Position numbers and translations under genes: made by a program. From contig JBAGJB010000231.1 of assembly GCA_037577475.1 (NCBI GenBank), positions 62,001 through 126,000 on the forward strand: DNA of 64,000 bases, in the 5' to 3' direction. Below the pieces are notes generated by a model. It saw nothing but the letters and a program-made list of their open reading frames with translations, did no database searches and was not told where the DNA came from. The stretch comes from Chaunax sp. Z400 (Eukaryota > Chordata > Actinopteri > Lophiiformes > Chaunacidae). Below, in pieces: positions 45,410 to 58,019 of the stretch (positions are counted from its first letter, which is position 1; each line of letters opens with the position of its first letter).

Positions 45410-45501
45410 CGGACAAGTGTGGGTTAGGGGTTAGGGTTAGGGTTAGGTTAGGTTAAGGGGATAAAAACTCAATCGGGGCCCTACCCGGGTTGGTAACTTT
45501 T
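45410..45501 (+). repeat. Telomere-repeat module T45
   Basis: 92 bp, TTAGGTTAAGG end. Confidence 0.95.
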
Positions 45502-46005
45502 GAACGGAAGGTCGTAGAGACTCGGGGATAAGCTCTTTCAATGGTTTTATGGGGTCTCCAAGAACGCCAGCAGGTAAACCGAGTCCCTACGACTTACGTT
45601 TCCCGAGATATGACATGTATTTTTGGTGATTTTTGGAATGTTTGTATCTCGGGAACGGAAGGTCGTAGAGACTCGGGGAGAAGTCTGGCGTGTTCAGAGA
45701 CCACGAATTATGTCCGACGGATCAGGGTCCCGAGTCTCTACGACCTTCCGTTCCCGAGTTATACTCAAGTTCATTTTCCCATTGAAGTGAATGGGGTTTG
45801 GTTCGCCTATAGTGAATGTGTGTATCTTGGAAACGGAAGGTCGTAGAGACTCGGGACCAACGTCCATCTAGGGGTTTATGTGGTCTCTGAGAACACCAGT
45901 CTTTGTCCCGAGTCTGTGCGACCTTCCTTTCCCGAGATATGACATGTCCAGTAGGGGCGTATTTTGAATGTCTGTATCTCGGGAACGGAAGGTCGTAGAG
46001 ACTCG

Positions 46006-46097
46006 CGGACAAGTGTGGGTTAGGGGTTAGGGTTAGGGTTAGGTTAGTTTAAGGGGATAAAAACTCAATCGGGGCCCTACCCGGGTTGGTAACTTTT
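46006..46097 (+). repeat. Telomere-repeat module T46
   Basis: 92 bp, TTAGTTTAAGG end; pairs with T27 in the segmental duplication. Confidence 0.95.
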
Positions 46098-46601
46098 GAA
46101 CGGAAGGTCGTAGAGACTCGGGGATAAGCTCTTTCAATGGTTTTATGGGGTCTCCAAGAACGCCAGCAGGTAAACCGAGTCCCTACGACTTACGGTTCCC
46201 GAGATATGACATGTATTTTTGGTGATTTTTGGAATGTTTGTATCTCGGGAACGGAAGGTCGTAGAGACTCGGGGAGAAGTCTGGCGTGTTCAGAGCCCAC
46301 GAATTATGTCCGACGGATCAGGGTCCCGAGTCTCTACGACCTTCCGTTCCCGAGTTATACTCAAGTTCATTTTCCGATTGAAGTGAATGGGGTTTGGTTC
46401 GCCTATAGTGAATGTGTGTATCTTGGAAACGGAAGGTCGTAGAGACTCGGGACCAACGTCCGTCTAGGGGTTTATGTGGTCTCTGAGAACACCAGTCTTT
46501 GTCCCGAGTCTGTGCGACCTTCCTTTCCCGAGATATGACATGTCCAGTAGGGGCGTATTTTGAATGTCTGTATCTCGGGAACGGAAGGTCGTAGAGACTC
46601 G

Positions 46602-46693
46602 CGGACAAGTGTGGGTTAGGGGTTAGGGTTAGGGTTAGGTTAGTTTAAGGGGATAAAAACTCAATCGGGGCCCTACCCGGGTTGGTAACTTTT
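46602..46693 (+). repeat. Telomere-repeat module T47
   Basis: 92 bp, TTAGTTTAAGG end; pairs with T28. Confidence 0.95.
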
Positions 46694-47349
46694 GAACGGA
46701 AGGTCGTAGAGACTCGGGGATAAGCTCTTTCAATGGTTTTATGGGGTCTCCAAGAACGCCAGCAGGTAAACCGAGTCCCTACGACTTACGGTTCCCGAGA
46801 TATGACATGTATTTTTGGTGATTTTTGGAATGTTTGTATCTCGGGAACGGAAGGTCGTAGAGACTCGGGACCAACGTCCGTCTAGGGGTTTATGTGGTCT
46901 CTGAGAACACCAGTCTTTGTCCCGAGTCTGTGCGACCTTCCTTTCCCGAGATATGACATGTCCAGTAGGGGCGTATTTTGAATGTCTGTATCTCGGGAAC
47001 GGAAGGTCGTAGAGACTCGGGGAGAAGTCTGGCGTGTTCAGAGACCACGAATTATGTCCGACGGATCAGGGTCCCGAGTCTCTACGACCTTCCGTTCCCG
47101 AGTTATACTCAAGTTTATTTTCCCATTGAAGTGAATGGGCTTTGGTTCGCCTATAGTGAATGTGTGTATCTCGGAAACGGAAGGTCGTAGAGACTCGGGA
47201 CCAACGTCCGTCTAGGGGTTTATGTGGTCTCTGAGAACACCAGTCTTTGTCCCGAGTCTGTGCGACCTTCCTTTCCCGAGATATGACATGTCCAGTAGGG
47301 GCGTATTTTGAATGTCTGTATCTCGGGAACGGAAGGTCGTAGAGACTCG

Positions 47350-47441
47350 CGGACAAGTGTGGGTTAGGGGTTAGGGTTAGGGTTAGGTTAGGTTAAGGGG
47401 ATAAAAACTCAATCGGGGCCCTACCCGGGTTGGTAACTTTT
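47350..47441 (+). repeat. Telomere-repeat module T48
   Basis: 92 bp, pairs with T29 but keeps GGGGCCCTACCC, so the T29 change is private to copy 1. Confidence 0.95.
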
Positions 47442-47945
47442 GAACGGAAGGTCGTAGAGACTCGGGGATAAGCTCTTTCAATGGTTTTATGGGGTCTCCA
47501 AGAACGCCAGCAGGTAAACCGAGTCCCTACGACTTACGTTTCCCGAGATATGACATGTATTTTTGGTGATTTTTGGAATGTTTGTATCTCGGGAACGGAA
47601 GGTCGTAGAGACTCGGGGAGAAGTCTGGCGTGTTCAGGGACCACGAATTATGTCCGACGGATCAGGGTCCCGAGTCTCTACGACCTTCCGTTCCCGAGTT
47701 ATACTCAAGTTTATTTTCCCATTGAAGTGAATGGGGTTTGGTTCGCCTATAGTGAATGTGTTTATCTCGGAAACGGAAGGTCGTAGAGACTCGGGACCAA
47801 CGTCCGTCTAGGGGTTTATGTGGTCTCTGAGAACACCAGTCTTTGTCCCGAGTCTGTGCGACCTTCCTTTCCCGAGATATGACATGTCCAGTAGGGGCGT
47901 ATTTTGAATGTCTGTATCTCGGGAACGGAAGGTCGTAGAGACTAG

Positions 47946-48036
47946 CGGACAAGTGTGGGTTAGGGTTAGGGTTAGGGTTAGGTTAGGTTAAGGGGATAAA
48001 AACTCAATCCGGGCCGTACCCGGGTTGGTAACTTTT
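47946..48036 (+). repeat. Telomere-repeat module T49
   Basis: 91 bp, pairs with T30. Confidence 0.95.
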
Positions 48037-49022
48037 GAACGGAAGGTCGTAGAGACTCGGGGATAAGCTCTTTCAATGGTTTTATGGGGTCTCCAAGAAC
48101 GCCAGCAGGTAAACCGAGTCCCTACGACTTACGGTTCCCGAGATATGACATGTATTTTTGGTGATTTTTGGAATGTTTGTATCTCGGGAACGAAAGGTCG
48201 TAGAGACTCGGGACCAACGTCCGTCTAGCGGTTTATGTGGTCTCTGAGAACACCAGTCTTTGTCCCGAGTCTGTGCGACCTTCCTTTCCCAAGATATGAC
48301 ATGTCCAGTAGGGGCGTTTTTTGAATGTCTGTATCTCGGGAACGGAAGGTCGTAGAGACTCGGGGAGAAGTCTGGCGTGTTCAGAGACCACGAATTATGT
48401 CCGACGGATCAGGGTCCCGAGTCTCTACGACCTTCCGTTCCCGAGTTATACTCAAGTTTATTTTCCCAATGAAGTGAATGGGCTTTGGTTCGCCTATAGT
48501 GAATGTGTGTATCTCTGAAACGGAAGGTCGTAGAGACTCGGGACCAACGTCCGTCTAGGGGTTTATGTGGTCTCTGAGAACACCAGTCTTTGTCCCGAGT
48601 CTGTGCGACCTTCCTTTCCCGAGATATGACATGTCCAGTAGGGGCGTATTTTGAATGTCTGTATCTCGGGAACGGAAGGTCGTAGAGACTCGGGGAGAAG
48701 TCTGGCGTGTTCAGGGACCACGAATTATGTACGACGGATCAGGGTCCCGAGTCTCTACGACCTTCCGTTCCCGAGTTATACTCAAGTTTATTTTCCCATT
48801 GAAGTGAATGGGGTTTGGTTCGCCTATAGTGAATGTGTGTATCTCGGAAACGGAAGGTCGTAGAGACTCGGGACCAACGTCCGTCTAGGGGTTTATGTGG
48901 TCTCTGAGAACACCAGTCTTTGTCCCGAGTCTGTGCGACCTTCCTTTCCCGAGATATGACATGTCCAGTAGGGGCGTATTTTGAATGTCTGTATCTCGGG
49001 AACGGAAGGTCGTACAGACTAG

Positions 49023-49126
49023 CGGACAAGTGTGGGTTAGGGGTTAGGGTTAGGGTTAGGGTTAGGGTTAGGTTAGGTTAAGGGGATAAAAACTCAATCG
49101 CGGCCGTACCCGGGTTGGTAACTTTT
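49023..49126 (+). repeat. Telomere-repeat module T50
   Basis: 104 bp, pairs with T31. Confidence 0.95.
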
Positions 49127-49300
49127 GAACGGAAGGTCGTAGAGACTCGGGGATAAGGTCTTTCAATGGTTTTATGGGGTCTCCAAGAACGCCAGCAGGT
49201 AAACCGAGTCCCTACGACTTACGGTTCCCGAGATATGACATGTATTTTTGGTGATTTTTGGAATGTTTGTATCTCGGGAACGGAAGGTCGTAGAGACTCG

Positions 49301-49452
49301 GGGAGAAGTCTGGCGTGTTCAGGGACCACGAATTATGTCCGACGGATCAGGGTCCCGAGTCTCTACGACCTTCCGTTCCCGAGATATGACATGTCCAGTA
49401 GGGGCGTATATTGAATGTCTGTATCTCGGGAACGGAAGGTCGTAGAGACTCG
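49301..49452. repeat. Hybrid C-F monomer, right type
   Basis: Equivalent of 31221 in the second block, with GGCGTATATTG. Confidence 0.92.
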
Positions 49453-49934
49453 GGACCAACGTCCGTCTAGGGGTTTATATGGTCTCTGAGAACACCAGTC
49501 TTTGTCCCGAGTCTGTGCGACCTTCCTTTCCCAAGATATGACATGTCCAGTAGGGGCGTATTTTGAATGTCTGTATCTCGGGAACGGAAGGTCGTAGAGA
49601 CTCGGGGAGAAGTCTGGCGTGTTCAGAGACCACGAATTATGTCCGACGGATCAGGGTCCCGAGTCTCTACGACCTTCCGTTCCCGAGTTATACTCAAGTT
49701 TATTTTCCCATTGAAGTGAATGGGCTTTGGTTCGCCTATAGTGAATGTGTGTATCTCGGAAACGGAAGGTCGTAGAGACTCGGGACCAACGTCCGTCTAG
49801 GGGTTTATGTGGTCTCTGAGAACACCAGTCTTTGTCCCGAGTCTGTGCGACCTTCCTTTCCCGAGATATGACATGTCCAGTAGGGGCGTATTTTGAATGT
49901 CTGTATCTCGGGAACGGAAGGTCGTAGAGACTCG

Positions 49935-50026
49935 CGGACAAGTGTGGGTTAGGGGTTAGGGTTAGGGTTAGGTTAGGTTAAGGGGATAAAAACTCAATCG
50001 GGGCCCTACCCGGGTTGGTAACTTTT
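49935..50026 (+). repeat. Telomere-repeat module T51
   Basis: 92 bp, pairs with T32. Confidence 0.95.
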
Positions 50027-50530
50027 GAACGGAAGGTCGTAGAGACTCGGGGATAAGCTCTTTCAATGGTTTTATGGGGTCTCCAAGAACGCCAGCAGGT
50101 AAACCGAGTCCCTACGACTTACGTTTCCCGAGATATGACATGTATTTTTGGTGATTTTTGGAATGTTTGTATCTCGGGAACGGAAGGTCGTAGAGACTCG
50201 GGGAGAAGTCTGGCGTGTTCAGGGACCACGAATTATGTCCGACGGATCATGGTCCCGAGTCTCTACGACCTTCCGTTCCCGAGTTATACTCAAGTTTATT
50301 TTCCCATTGAAGTGAATGGGGTTTGGTTCGCCTATAGTGAATGTGTTTATCTCGGAAACGGAAGGTCGTAGAGACTCGGGACCAACGTCCGTCTAGGGGT
50401 TTATGTGGTCTCTGAGAACACCAGTCTTTGTCCCGAGTCTGTGCGACCTTCCTTTCCCGAGATATGACATGTCCAGTAGGGGCGTATTTTGAATGTCTGT
50501 ATCTCGGGAACGGAAGGTCGTAGAGACTAG

Positions 50531-50621
50531 CGGACAAGTGTGGGTTAGGGTTAGGGTTAGGGTTAGGTTAGGTTAAGGGGATAAAAACTCAATCCGGGCC
50601 GTACCCGGGTTGGTAACTTTT
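50531..50621 (+). repeat. Telomere-repeat module T52
   Basis: 91 bp, pairs with T33. Confidence 0.95.
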
Positions 50622-51607
50622 GAACGGAAGGTCGTAGAGACTCGGGGATAAGCTCTTTCAATGGTTTTATGGGGTCTCCAAGAACGCCAGCAGGTAAACC
50701 GAGTCCCTACGACTTACGGTTCCCGAGATATGACATGTATTTTTGGTGATTTTTGGAATGTTTGTATCTCGGGAACGAAAGGTCGTAGAGACTCGGGACC
50801 AACGTCCGTCTAGCGGTTTATGTGGTCTCTGAGAACACCAGTCTTTGTCCCGAGTCTGTGCGACCTTCCTTTCCCAAGATATGACATGTCCAGTAGGGGC
50901 GTATTTTGAATGTCTGTATCTCGGGAACGGAAGGTCGTAGAGACTCGGGGAGAAGTCTGGCGTGTTCAGAGACCACGAATTATGTCCGACGGATCAGGGT
51001 CCCGAGTCTCTACGACCTTCCGTTCCCGAGTTATACTCAAGTTTATTTTCCCAATGAAGTGAATGGGCTTTGGTTCGCCTATAGTGAATGTGTGTATCTC
51101 TGAAACGGAAGGTCGTAGAGACTCGGGACCAACGTCCGTCTAGGGGTTTATGTGGTCTCTGAGAACACCAGTCTTTGTCCCGAGTCTGTGCGACCTTCCT
51201 TTCCCAAGATATGACATGTCCAGTAGGGGCGTATTTTGAATGTCTGTATCTCGGGAACGGAAGGTCGTAGAGACTCGGGGAGAAGTCTGGCGTGTTCAGA
51301 GACCACGAATTATGTCCGACGGATCAGGGTCCCGAGTCTCTACGACCTTCCGTTCCCGAGTTATACTCAAGTTTATTTTCCCATTGAAGTGAATGGGGTT
51401 TGGTTCGCCTATAGTGAATGTGTGTATCTCGGAAACGGAAGGTCGTAGAGACTCGGGACCAACGTCCGTCTAGGGGTTTATGTGGTCTCTGAGAACACCA
51501 GTCTTTGTCCCGAGTCTGTGCGACCTTCCTTTCCCGAGATATGACATGTCCAGTAGGGGCGTATTTTGAATGTCTGTATCTCGAGAACGGAAGGTCGTAC
51601 AGACTAG

Positions 51608-51711
51608 CGGACAAGTGTGGGTTAGGGGTTAGGGTTAGGGTTAGGGTTAGGGTTAGGTTAGGTTAAGGGGATAAAAACTCAATCGCGGCCGTACCCGGGT
51701 TGGTAACTTTT
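51608..51711 (+). repeat. Telomere-repeat module T53
   Basis: 104 bp; the M+ before it reads TATCTCGAGAACGG, creating a CTCGAG site. Confidence 0.95.
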
Positions 51712-51885
51712 GAACGGAAGGTCGTAGAGACTCGGGGATAAGGTCTTTCAATGGTTTTATGGGGTCTCCAAGAACGCCAGCAGGTAAACCGAGTCCCTAC
51801 GACTTACGGTTCCCGAGATATGACATGTATTTTTGGTGATTTTTGGAATGTTTGTATCTCGGGAACGGAAGGTCGTAGAGACTCG

Positions 51886-52037
51886 GGGAGAAGTCTGGCG
51901 TGTTCAGGGACCACGAATTATGTCCGACGGATCAGGGTCCCGAGTCTCTACGACCTTCCGTTCCCGAGATATGACATGTCCAGTAGGGGCGTATATTGAA
52001 TGTCTGTATCTCGGGAACGGAAGGTCGTAGAGACTCG
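51886..52037. repeat. Hybrid C-F monomer, right type
   Basis: With GGCGTATATTG; last host-type part before the transferred tract. Confidence 0.92.
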
Positions 52038-52199
52038 GGACCAACGTCCGTCTAGGGGTTTATATGGTCTCTGAGAACACCAGTCTTTGTCCCGAGTCTG
52101 TGCGACCTTCCTTTCCCAAGATATGACATGTCCAGTAGGGGCGTATTTTGAATGTCTGTATCTCGGGAACGGAAGGTCGTAGAGACTCGGGGAGAAGTC

Positions 52200-53130
52200 T
52201 GGCGTGTTCAGAGACCACGAATTATGTCCGACGGATCAGGGTCCCGAGTCTCTACGACCTTCCGTTCCCGAGTTATACTCAAGTTTATTTTCCCATTGAA
52301 GTGAATGGGCTTTGGTTCGCCTAGAGTAAATGTGTGTATCTCGGAAACGGAAGGTCGTAGAGACTCGGGACCAACGTCCGTCTAGGGGTTTATGTGGTCT
52401 CTGAGAACACCAGTCTTTGTCCCGAGTCTGTGCGACCTTCCTTTCCCGAGATATGACATGTCCAGTAGGGGCGTATTTTGAATGTCTGTATCTCGGGAAC
52501 GGAAGGTCGTAGAGACTCGCGGACAAGTGTGGGTTAGGGGTTAGGGTTAGGGTTAGGTTAGGTTAAGGGGATAAAAACTCAATCGGGGCCCTACCCGGGT
52601 TGGTAACTTTTGAACGGAAGGTCGTAGAGACTCGGGGATAAGCTCTTTCAATGGTTTTATGGGGTCTCCAAGAACGCCAGCAGGTAAACCGAGTCCCTAC
52701 GACTTACGTTTCCCGAGATATGACATGTATTTTTGGTGATTTTTGGAATGTTTGTATCTCGGGAACGGAAGGTCGTAGAGACTCGGGGAGAAGTCTGGCG
52801 TGTTCAGAGACCACGAATTATGTCCGACGGATCAGGGTCCCGAGTCTCTACGACCTTCCGTTCCCGAGTTATACTCAAGTTCATTTTCCCATTGAAGTGA
52901 ATGGGGTTTGGTTCGCCTATAGTGAATGTGTGTATCTTGGAAACGGAAGGTCGTAGAGACTCGGGACCAACGTCCATCTAGGGGTTTATGTGGTCTCTGA
53001 GAACACCAGTCTTTGTCCCGAGTCTGTGCGACCTTCCTTTCCCGAGATATGACATGTCCAGTAGGGGCGTATTTTGAATGTCTGTATCTCGGGAACGGAA
53101 GGTCGTAGAGACTCGCGGACAAGTGTGGGT
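52200..53130. repeat. Tract transferred from the 45.1-46.0 kb type into the 2585-bp repeat
   Basis: CCTAGAGTAAATG (about 52323), TTTCCCGAG after ACTTACG, AAGTTCATTTTCC, TCTTGGAAACGG and CGTCCATCTAGG all match 45.1-46.0 kb at a constant offset of 7110 bp, and do not match other copies of the host repeat. The right end lies in T55, which starts like a T92 flank and continues as a T91 core. Confidence 0.85.
52520..52611 (+). repeat. Telomere-repeat module T54
   Basis: 92 bp, TTAGGTTAAGG end; lies within the transferred tract and matches T45 at 7110 bp. Confidence 0.95.
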
Positions 53131-53206
53131 TAGGGTTAGGGTTAGGGTTAGGTTAGGTTAAGGGGATAAAAACTCAATCCGGGCCGTACCCGGGTTGGTA
53201 ACTTTT
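53116..53206 (+). repeat. Telomere-repeat module T55 (chimeric)
   Basis: 91-bp core (GGGTTAGGGTTAGGG, CAATCCGGGCCG), but preceded by ACTCG, not by the ACTAG found before every other 91-bp T. The change of type falls between 53115 and about 53136, so the join is at or in the telomere tract. Confidence 0.93.
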
Positions 53207-54522
53207 GAACGGAAGGTCGTAGAGACTCGGGGATAAGCTCTTTCAATGGTTTTATGGGGTCTCCAAGAACGCCAGCAGGTAAACCGAGTCCCTACGACTT
53301 ACGGTTCCCGAGATATGACATGTATTTTTGGTGATTTTTGGAATGTTTGTATCTCGGGAACGAAAGGTCGTAGAGACTCGGGACCAACGTCCGTCTAGCG
53401 GTTTATGTGGTCTCTGAGAACACCAGTCTTTGTCCCGAGTCTGTGCGACCTTCCTTTCCCAAGATATGACATGTCCAGTAGGGGCGTATTTTGAATGTCT
53501 GTATCTCGGGAACGGAAGGTCGTAGAGACTCGGGGAGAAGTCTGGCGTGTTCAGAGACCACGAATTATGTCCGACGGATCAGGGTCCCGAGTCTCTACGA
53601 CCTTCCGTTCCCGAGTTATACTCAAGTTTATTTTCCCAATGAAGTGAATGGGCTTTGGTTCGCCTATAGTGAATGTGTGTATCTCTGAAACGGAAGGTCG
53701 TAGAGACTCGGGACCAACGTCCGTCTAGGGGTTTATGTGGTCTCTGAGAACACCAGTCTTTGTCCCGAGTCTGTGCGACCTTCCTTTCCCAAGATATGAC
53801 ATGTCCAGTAGGGGCGTATTTTGAATGTCTGTATCTCGGGAACGGAAGGTCGTAGAGACTCGGGGAGAAGTCTGGCGTGTTCAGAGACCACGAATTATGT
53901 CCGACGGATCAGGGTCCCGAGTCTCTACGACCTTCCGTTCCCGAGTTATACTCAAGTTTATTTTCCCAATGAAGTGAATGGGCTTTGGTTCGCCTATAGT
54001 GAATGTGTGTATCTCTGAAACGGAAGGTCGTAGAGACTCGGGACCAACGTCCGTCTAGGGGTTTATGTGGTCTCTGAGAACACCAGTCTTTGTCCCGAGT
54101 CTGTGCGACCTTCCTTTCCCAAGATATGACATGTCCAGTAGGGGCGTATTTTGAATGTCTGTATCTCGGGAACGGAAGGTCGTAGAGACTCGGGGAGAAG
54201 TCTGGCGTGTTCAGAGACCACGAATTATGTCCGACGGATCAGGGTCCCGAGTCTCTACGACCTTCCGTTCCCGAGTTATACTCAAGTTTATTTTCCCATT
54301 GAAGTGAATGGGGTTTGGTTCGCCTATAGTGAATGTGTGTATCTCGGAAACGGAAGGTCGTAGAGACTCGGGACCAACGTCCGTCTAGGGGTTTATGTGG
54401 TCTCTGAGAACACCAGTCTTTGTCCCGAGTCTGTGCGACCTTCCTTTCCCGAGATATGACATGTCCAGTAGGGGCGTATTTTGAATGTCTGTATCTCGAG
54501 AACGGAAGGTCGTACAGACTAG

Positions 54523-54626
54523 CGGACAAGTGTGGGTTAGGGGTTAGGGTTAGGGTTAGGGTTAGGGTTAGGTTAGGTTAAGGGGATAAAAACTCAATCG
54601 CGGCCGTACCCGGGTTGGTAACTTTT
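54523..54626 (+). repeat. Telomere-repeat module T56
   Basis: 104 bp; shares the CTCGAGAACGG motif variant with T53. Confidence 0.95.
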
Positions 54627-54800
54627 GAACGGAAGGTCGTAGAGACTCGGGGATAAGGTCTTTCAATGGTTTTATGGGGTCTCCAAGAACGCCAGCAGGT
54701 AAACCGAGTCCCTACGACTTACGGTTCCCGAGATATGACATGTATTTTTGGTGATTTTTGGAATGTTTGTATCTCGGGAACGGAAGGTCGTAGAGACTCG

Positions 54801-54952
54801 GGGAGAAGTCTGGCGTGTTCAGGGACCACGAATTATGTCCGACGGATCAGGGTCCCGAGTCTCTACGACCTTCCGTTCCCGAGATATGACATGTCCAGTA
54901 GGGGCGTATATTGAATGTCTGTATCTCGGGAACGGAAGGTCGTAGAGACTCG
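54801..54952. repeat. Hybrid C-F monomer, right type
   Basis: With GGCGTATATTG. Confidence 0.92.
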
Positions 54953-55434
54953 GGACCAACGTCCGTCTAGGGGTTTATATGGTCTCTGAGAACACCAGTC
55001 TTTGTCCCGAGTCTGTGCGACCTTCCTTTCCCAAGATATGACATGTCCAGTAGGGGCGTATTTTGAATGTCTGTATCTCGGGAACGGAAGGTCGTAGAGA
55101 CTCGGGGAGAAGTCTGGCGTGTTCAGAGACCACGAATTATGTCCGACGGATCAGGGTCCCGAGTCTCTACGACCTTCCGTTCCCGAGTTATACTCAAGTT
55201 TATTTTCCCATTGAAGTGAATGGGCTTTGGTTCGCCTATAGTGAATGTGTGTATCTCGGAAACGGAAGGTCGTAGAGACTCGGGACCAACGTCCGTCTAG
55301 GGGTTTATGTGGTCTCTGAGAACACCAGTCTTTGTCCCGAGTCTGTGCGACCTTCCTTTCCCGAGATATGACATGTCCAGTAGGGGCGTATTTTGAATGT
55401 CTGTATCTCGGGAACGGAAGGTCGTAGAGACTCG

Positions 55435-55526
55435 CGGACAAGTGTGGGTTAGGGGTTAGGGTTAGGGTTAGGTTAGGTTAAGGGGATAAAAACTCAATCG
55501 GGGCCCTACCCGGGTTGGTAACTTTT
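55435..55526 (+). repeat. Telomere-repeat module T57
   Basis: 92 bp, like T32. Confidence 0.95.
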
Positions 55527-56030
55527 GAACGGAAGGTCGTAGAGACTCGGGGATAAGCTCTTTCAATGGTTTTATGGGGTCTCCAAGAACGCCAGCAGGT
55601 AAACAGAGTCCCTACGACTTACGTTTCCCGAGATATGACATGTATTTTTGGTGATTTTTGGAATGTTTGTATCTCGGGAACGGAAGGTCGTAGAGACTCG
55701 GGGAGAAGTCTGGCGTGTTCAGGGACCACGAATTATGTCCGACGGATCAGGGTCCCGAGTCTCTACGACCTTCCGTTCCCGAGTTATACTCAAGTTTATT
55801 TTCCCATTGAAGTGAATGGGGTTTGGTTCGCCTATAGTGAATGTGTTTATCTCGGAAACGGAAGGTCGTAGAGACTCGGGACCAACGTCCGTCTAGGGGT
55901 TTATGTGGTCTCTGAGAACACCAGTCTTTGTCCCGAGTCTGTGCGACCTTCCTTTCCCGAGATATGACATGTCCAGTAGGGGCGTATTTTGAATGTCTGT
56001 ATCTCGGGAACGGAAGGTCGTAGAGACTAG

Positions 56031-56121
56031 CGGACAAGTGTGGGTTAGGGTTAGGGTTAGGGTTAGGTTAGGTTAAGGGGATAAAAACTCAATCCGGGCC
56101 GTACCCGGGTTGGTAACTTTT
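56031..56121 (+). repeat. Telomere-repeat module T58
   Basis: 91 bp, like T33. Confidence 0.95.
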
Positions 56122-57107
56122 GAACGGAAGGTCGTAGAGACTCGGGGATAAGCTCTTTCAATGGTTTTATGGGGTCTCCAAGAACGCCAGCAGGTAAACC
56201 GAGTCCCTACGACTTACGGTTCCCGAGATATGACATGTATTTTTGGTGATTTTTGGAATGTTTGTATCTCGGGAACGAAAGGTCGTAGAGACTCGGGACC
56301 AACGTCCGTCTAGCGGTTTATGTGGTCTCTGAGAACACCAGTCTTTGTCCCGAGTCTGTGCGACCTTCCTTTCCCAAGATATGACATGTCCAGTAGGGGC
56401 GTATTTTGAATGTCTGTATCTCGGGAACGGAAGGTCGTAGAGACTCGGGGAGAAGTCTGGCGTGTTCAGAGACCACGAATTATGTCCGACGGATCAGGGT
56501 CCCGAGTCTCTACGACCTTCCGTTCCCGAGTTATACTCAAGTTTATTTTCCCAATGAAGTGAATGGGCTTTGGTTCGCCTATAGTGAATGTGTGTATCTC
56601 TGAAACGGAAGGTCGTAGAGACTCGGGACCAACGTCCGTCTAGGGGTTTATGTGGTCTCTGAGAACACCAGTCTTTGTCCCGAGTCTGTGCGACCTTCCT
56701 TTCCCGAGATATGACATGTCCAGTAGGGGCGTATTTTGAATGTCTGTATCTCGGGAACGGAAGGTCGTAGAGACTCGGGGAGAAGTCTGGCGTGTTCAGG
56801 GACCACGAATTATGTACGACGGATCAGGGTCCCGAGTCTCTACGACCTTCCGTTCCCGAGTTATACTCAAGTTTATTTTCCCATTGAAGTGAATGGGGTT
56901 TGGTTCGCCTATAGTGAATGTGTGTATCTCGGAAACGGAAGGTCGTAGAGACTCGGGACCAACGTCCGTCTAGGGGTTTATGTGGTCTCTGAGAACACCA
57001 GTCTTTGTCCCGAGTCTGTGCGACCTTCCTTTCCCGAGATATGACATGTCCAGTAGGGGCGTATTTTGAATGTCTGTATCTCGGGAACGGAAGGTCGTAC
57101 AGACTAG

Positions 57108-57211
57108 CGGACAAGTGTGGGTTAGGGGTTAGGGTTAGGGTTAGGGTTAGGGTTAGGTTAGGTTAAGGGGATAAAAACTCAATCGCGGCCGTACCCGGGT
57201 TGGTAACTTTT
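57108..57211 (+). repeat. Telomere-repeat module T59
   Basis: 104 bp, like T31 and with CAATCGCGGCCG. Confidence 0.95.
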
Positions 57212-57385
57212 GAACGGAAGGTCGTAGAGACTCGGGGATAAGGTCTTTCAATGGTTTTATGGGGTCTCCAAGAACGCCAGCAGGTAAACCGAGTCCCTAC
57301 GACTTACGGTTCCCGAGATATGACATGTATTTTTGGTGATTTTTGGAATGTTTGTATCTCGGGAACGGAAGGTCGTAGAGACTCG

Positions 57386-57537
57386 GGGAGAAGTCTGGCG
57401 TGTTCAGGGACCACGAATTATGTCCGACGGATCAGGGTCCCGAGTCTCTACGACCTTCCGTTCCCGAGATATGACATGTCCAGTAGGGGCGTATATTGAA
57501 TGTCTGTATCTCGGGAACGGAAGGTCGTAGAGACTCG
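57386..57537. repeat. Hybrid C-F monomer, right type
   Basis: With GGCGTATATTG, which its counterpart at 36391 lacks. Confidence 0.92.
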
Positions 57538-58019
57538 GGACCAACGTCCGTCTAGGGGTTTATATGGTCTCTGAGAACACCAGTCTTTGTCCCGAGTCTG
57601 TGCGACCTTCCTTTCCCAAGATATGACATGTCCAGTAGGGGCGTATTTTGAATGTCTGTATCTCGGGAACGGAAGGTCGTAGAGACTCGGGGAGAAGTCT
57701 GGCGTGTTCAGAGACCACGAATTATGTCCGACGGATCAGGGTCCAGAGTCTCTACGACCTTCCGTTCCCGAGTTATACTCAAGTTTATTTTCCCATTGAA
57801 GTGAGTGGGCTTTGGTTTGCCTATAGTGAATGTGTGTATCTCGGAAACGGAAGGTCGTAGAGACTCGGGACCAACGTCCATCTAGGGGTTTATGTGGTCT
57901 CTGAGAACACCAGTCTTTGTCCCGAGTCTGTGCGACCTTCCTTTCCCGAGATATGACATGTCCAGTAGGGGCGTATTTTGAATGTCTGTATCTCGGGAAC
58001 GGAAGGTCGTACAGACTAG

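Larger units (their letters stand above)
44180..45524. repeat. Trimer-T93 (597 bp) and ab-ef-cd-ef-T92 (748 bp)
   Basis: Sub-units begin at 44180 and 44777. The D in the second has CCTAGAGTAAATG, as in the 1256-bp repeat. A motif variant AAGGTTGTAG precedes 44777. Confidence 0.9.
45525..47464. repeat. Two trimer-T units and one ab-ef-cd-ef-T
   Basis: Sub-units 45525 (596 bp), 46121 (596 bp) and 46717 (748 bp). The first has CGTCCATCTAGG in E and TCTTGGAAACGG after D, the same combination as at 52635. The other two match 28041-29384 at an offset of 18080 bp. Confidence 0.9.
47465..50049. repeat. 2585-bp higher-order repeat, second block, copy 1
   Basis: Parts at 47465, 48060 and 49150. Matches 29385-31969 at an offset of 18080 bp. 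Private change: GGGGCGTTTTTTGAATG at about 48313. Confidence 0.93.
50050..52634. repeat. 2585-bp higher-order repeat, second block, copy 2
   Basis: Parts at 50050, 50645 and 51735. The T104 here is preceded by TATCTCGAGAACGG, a change also found in copy 3. The last D spacer (about 52323) has CCTAGAGTAAATG, which belongs to the 44777 unit rather than to this repeat. Confidence 0.92.
52635..55549. repeat. 2585-bp higher-order repeat, second block, copy 3, enlarged to 2915 bp
   Basis: Parts at 52635, 53230 (1420 bp with three cd-ef) and 54650. The first trimer matches 45525 rather than other copies of this repeat. One additional 330-bp cd-ef accounts exactly for the extra length. Confidence 0.92.
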
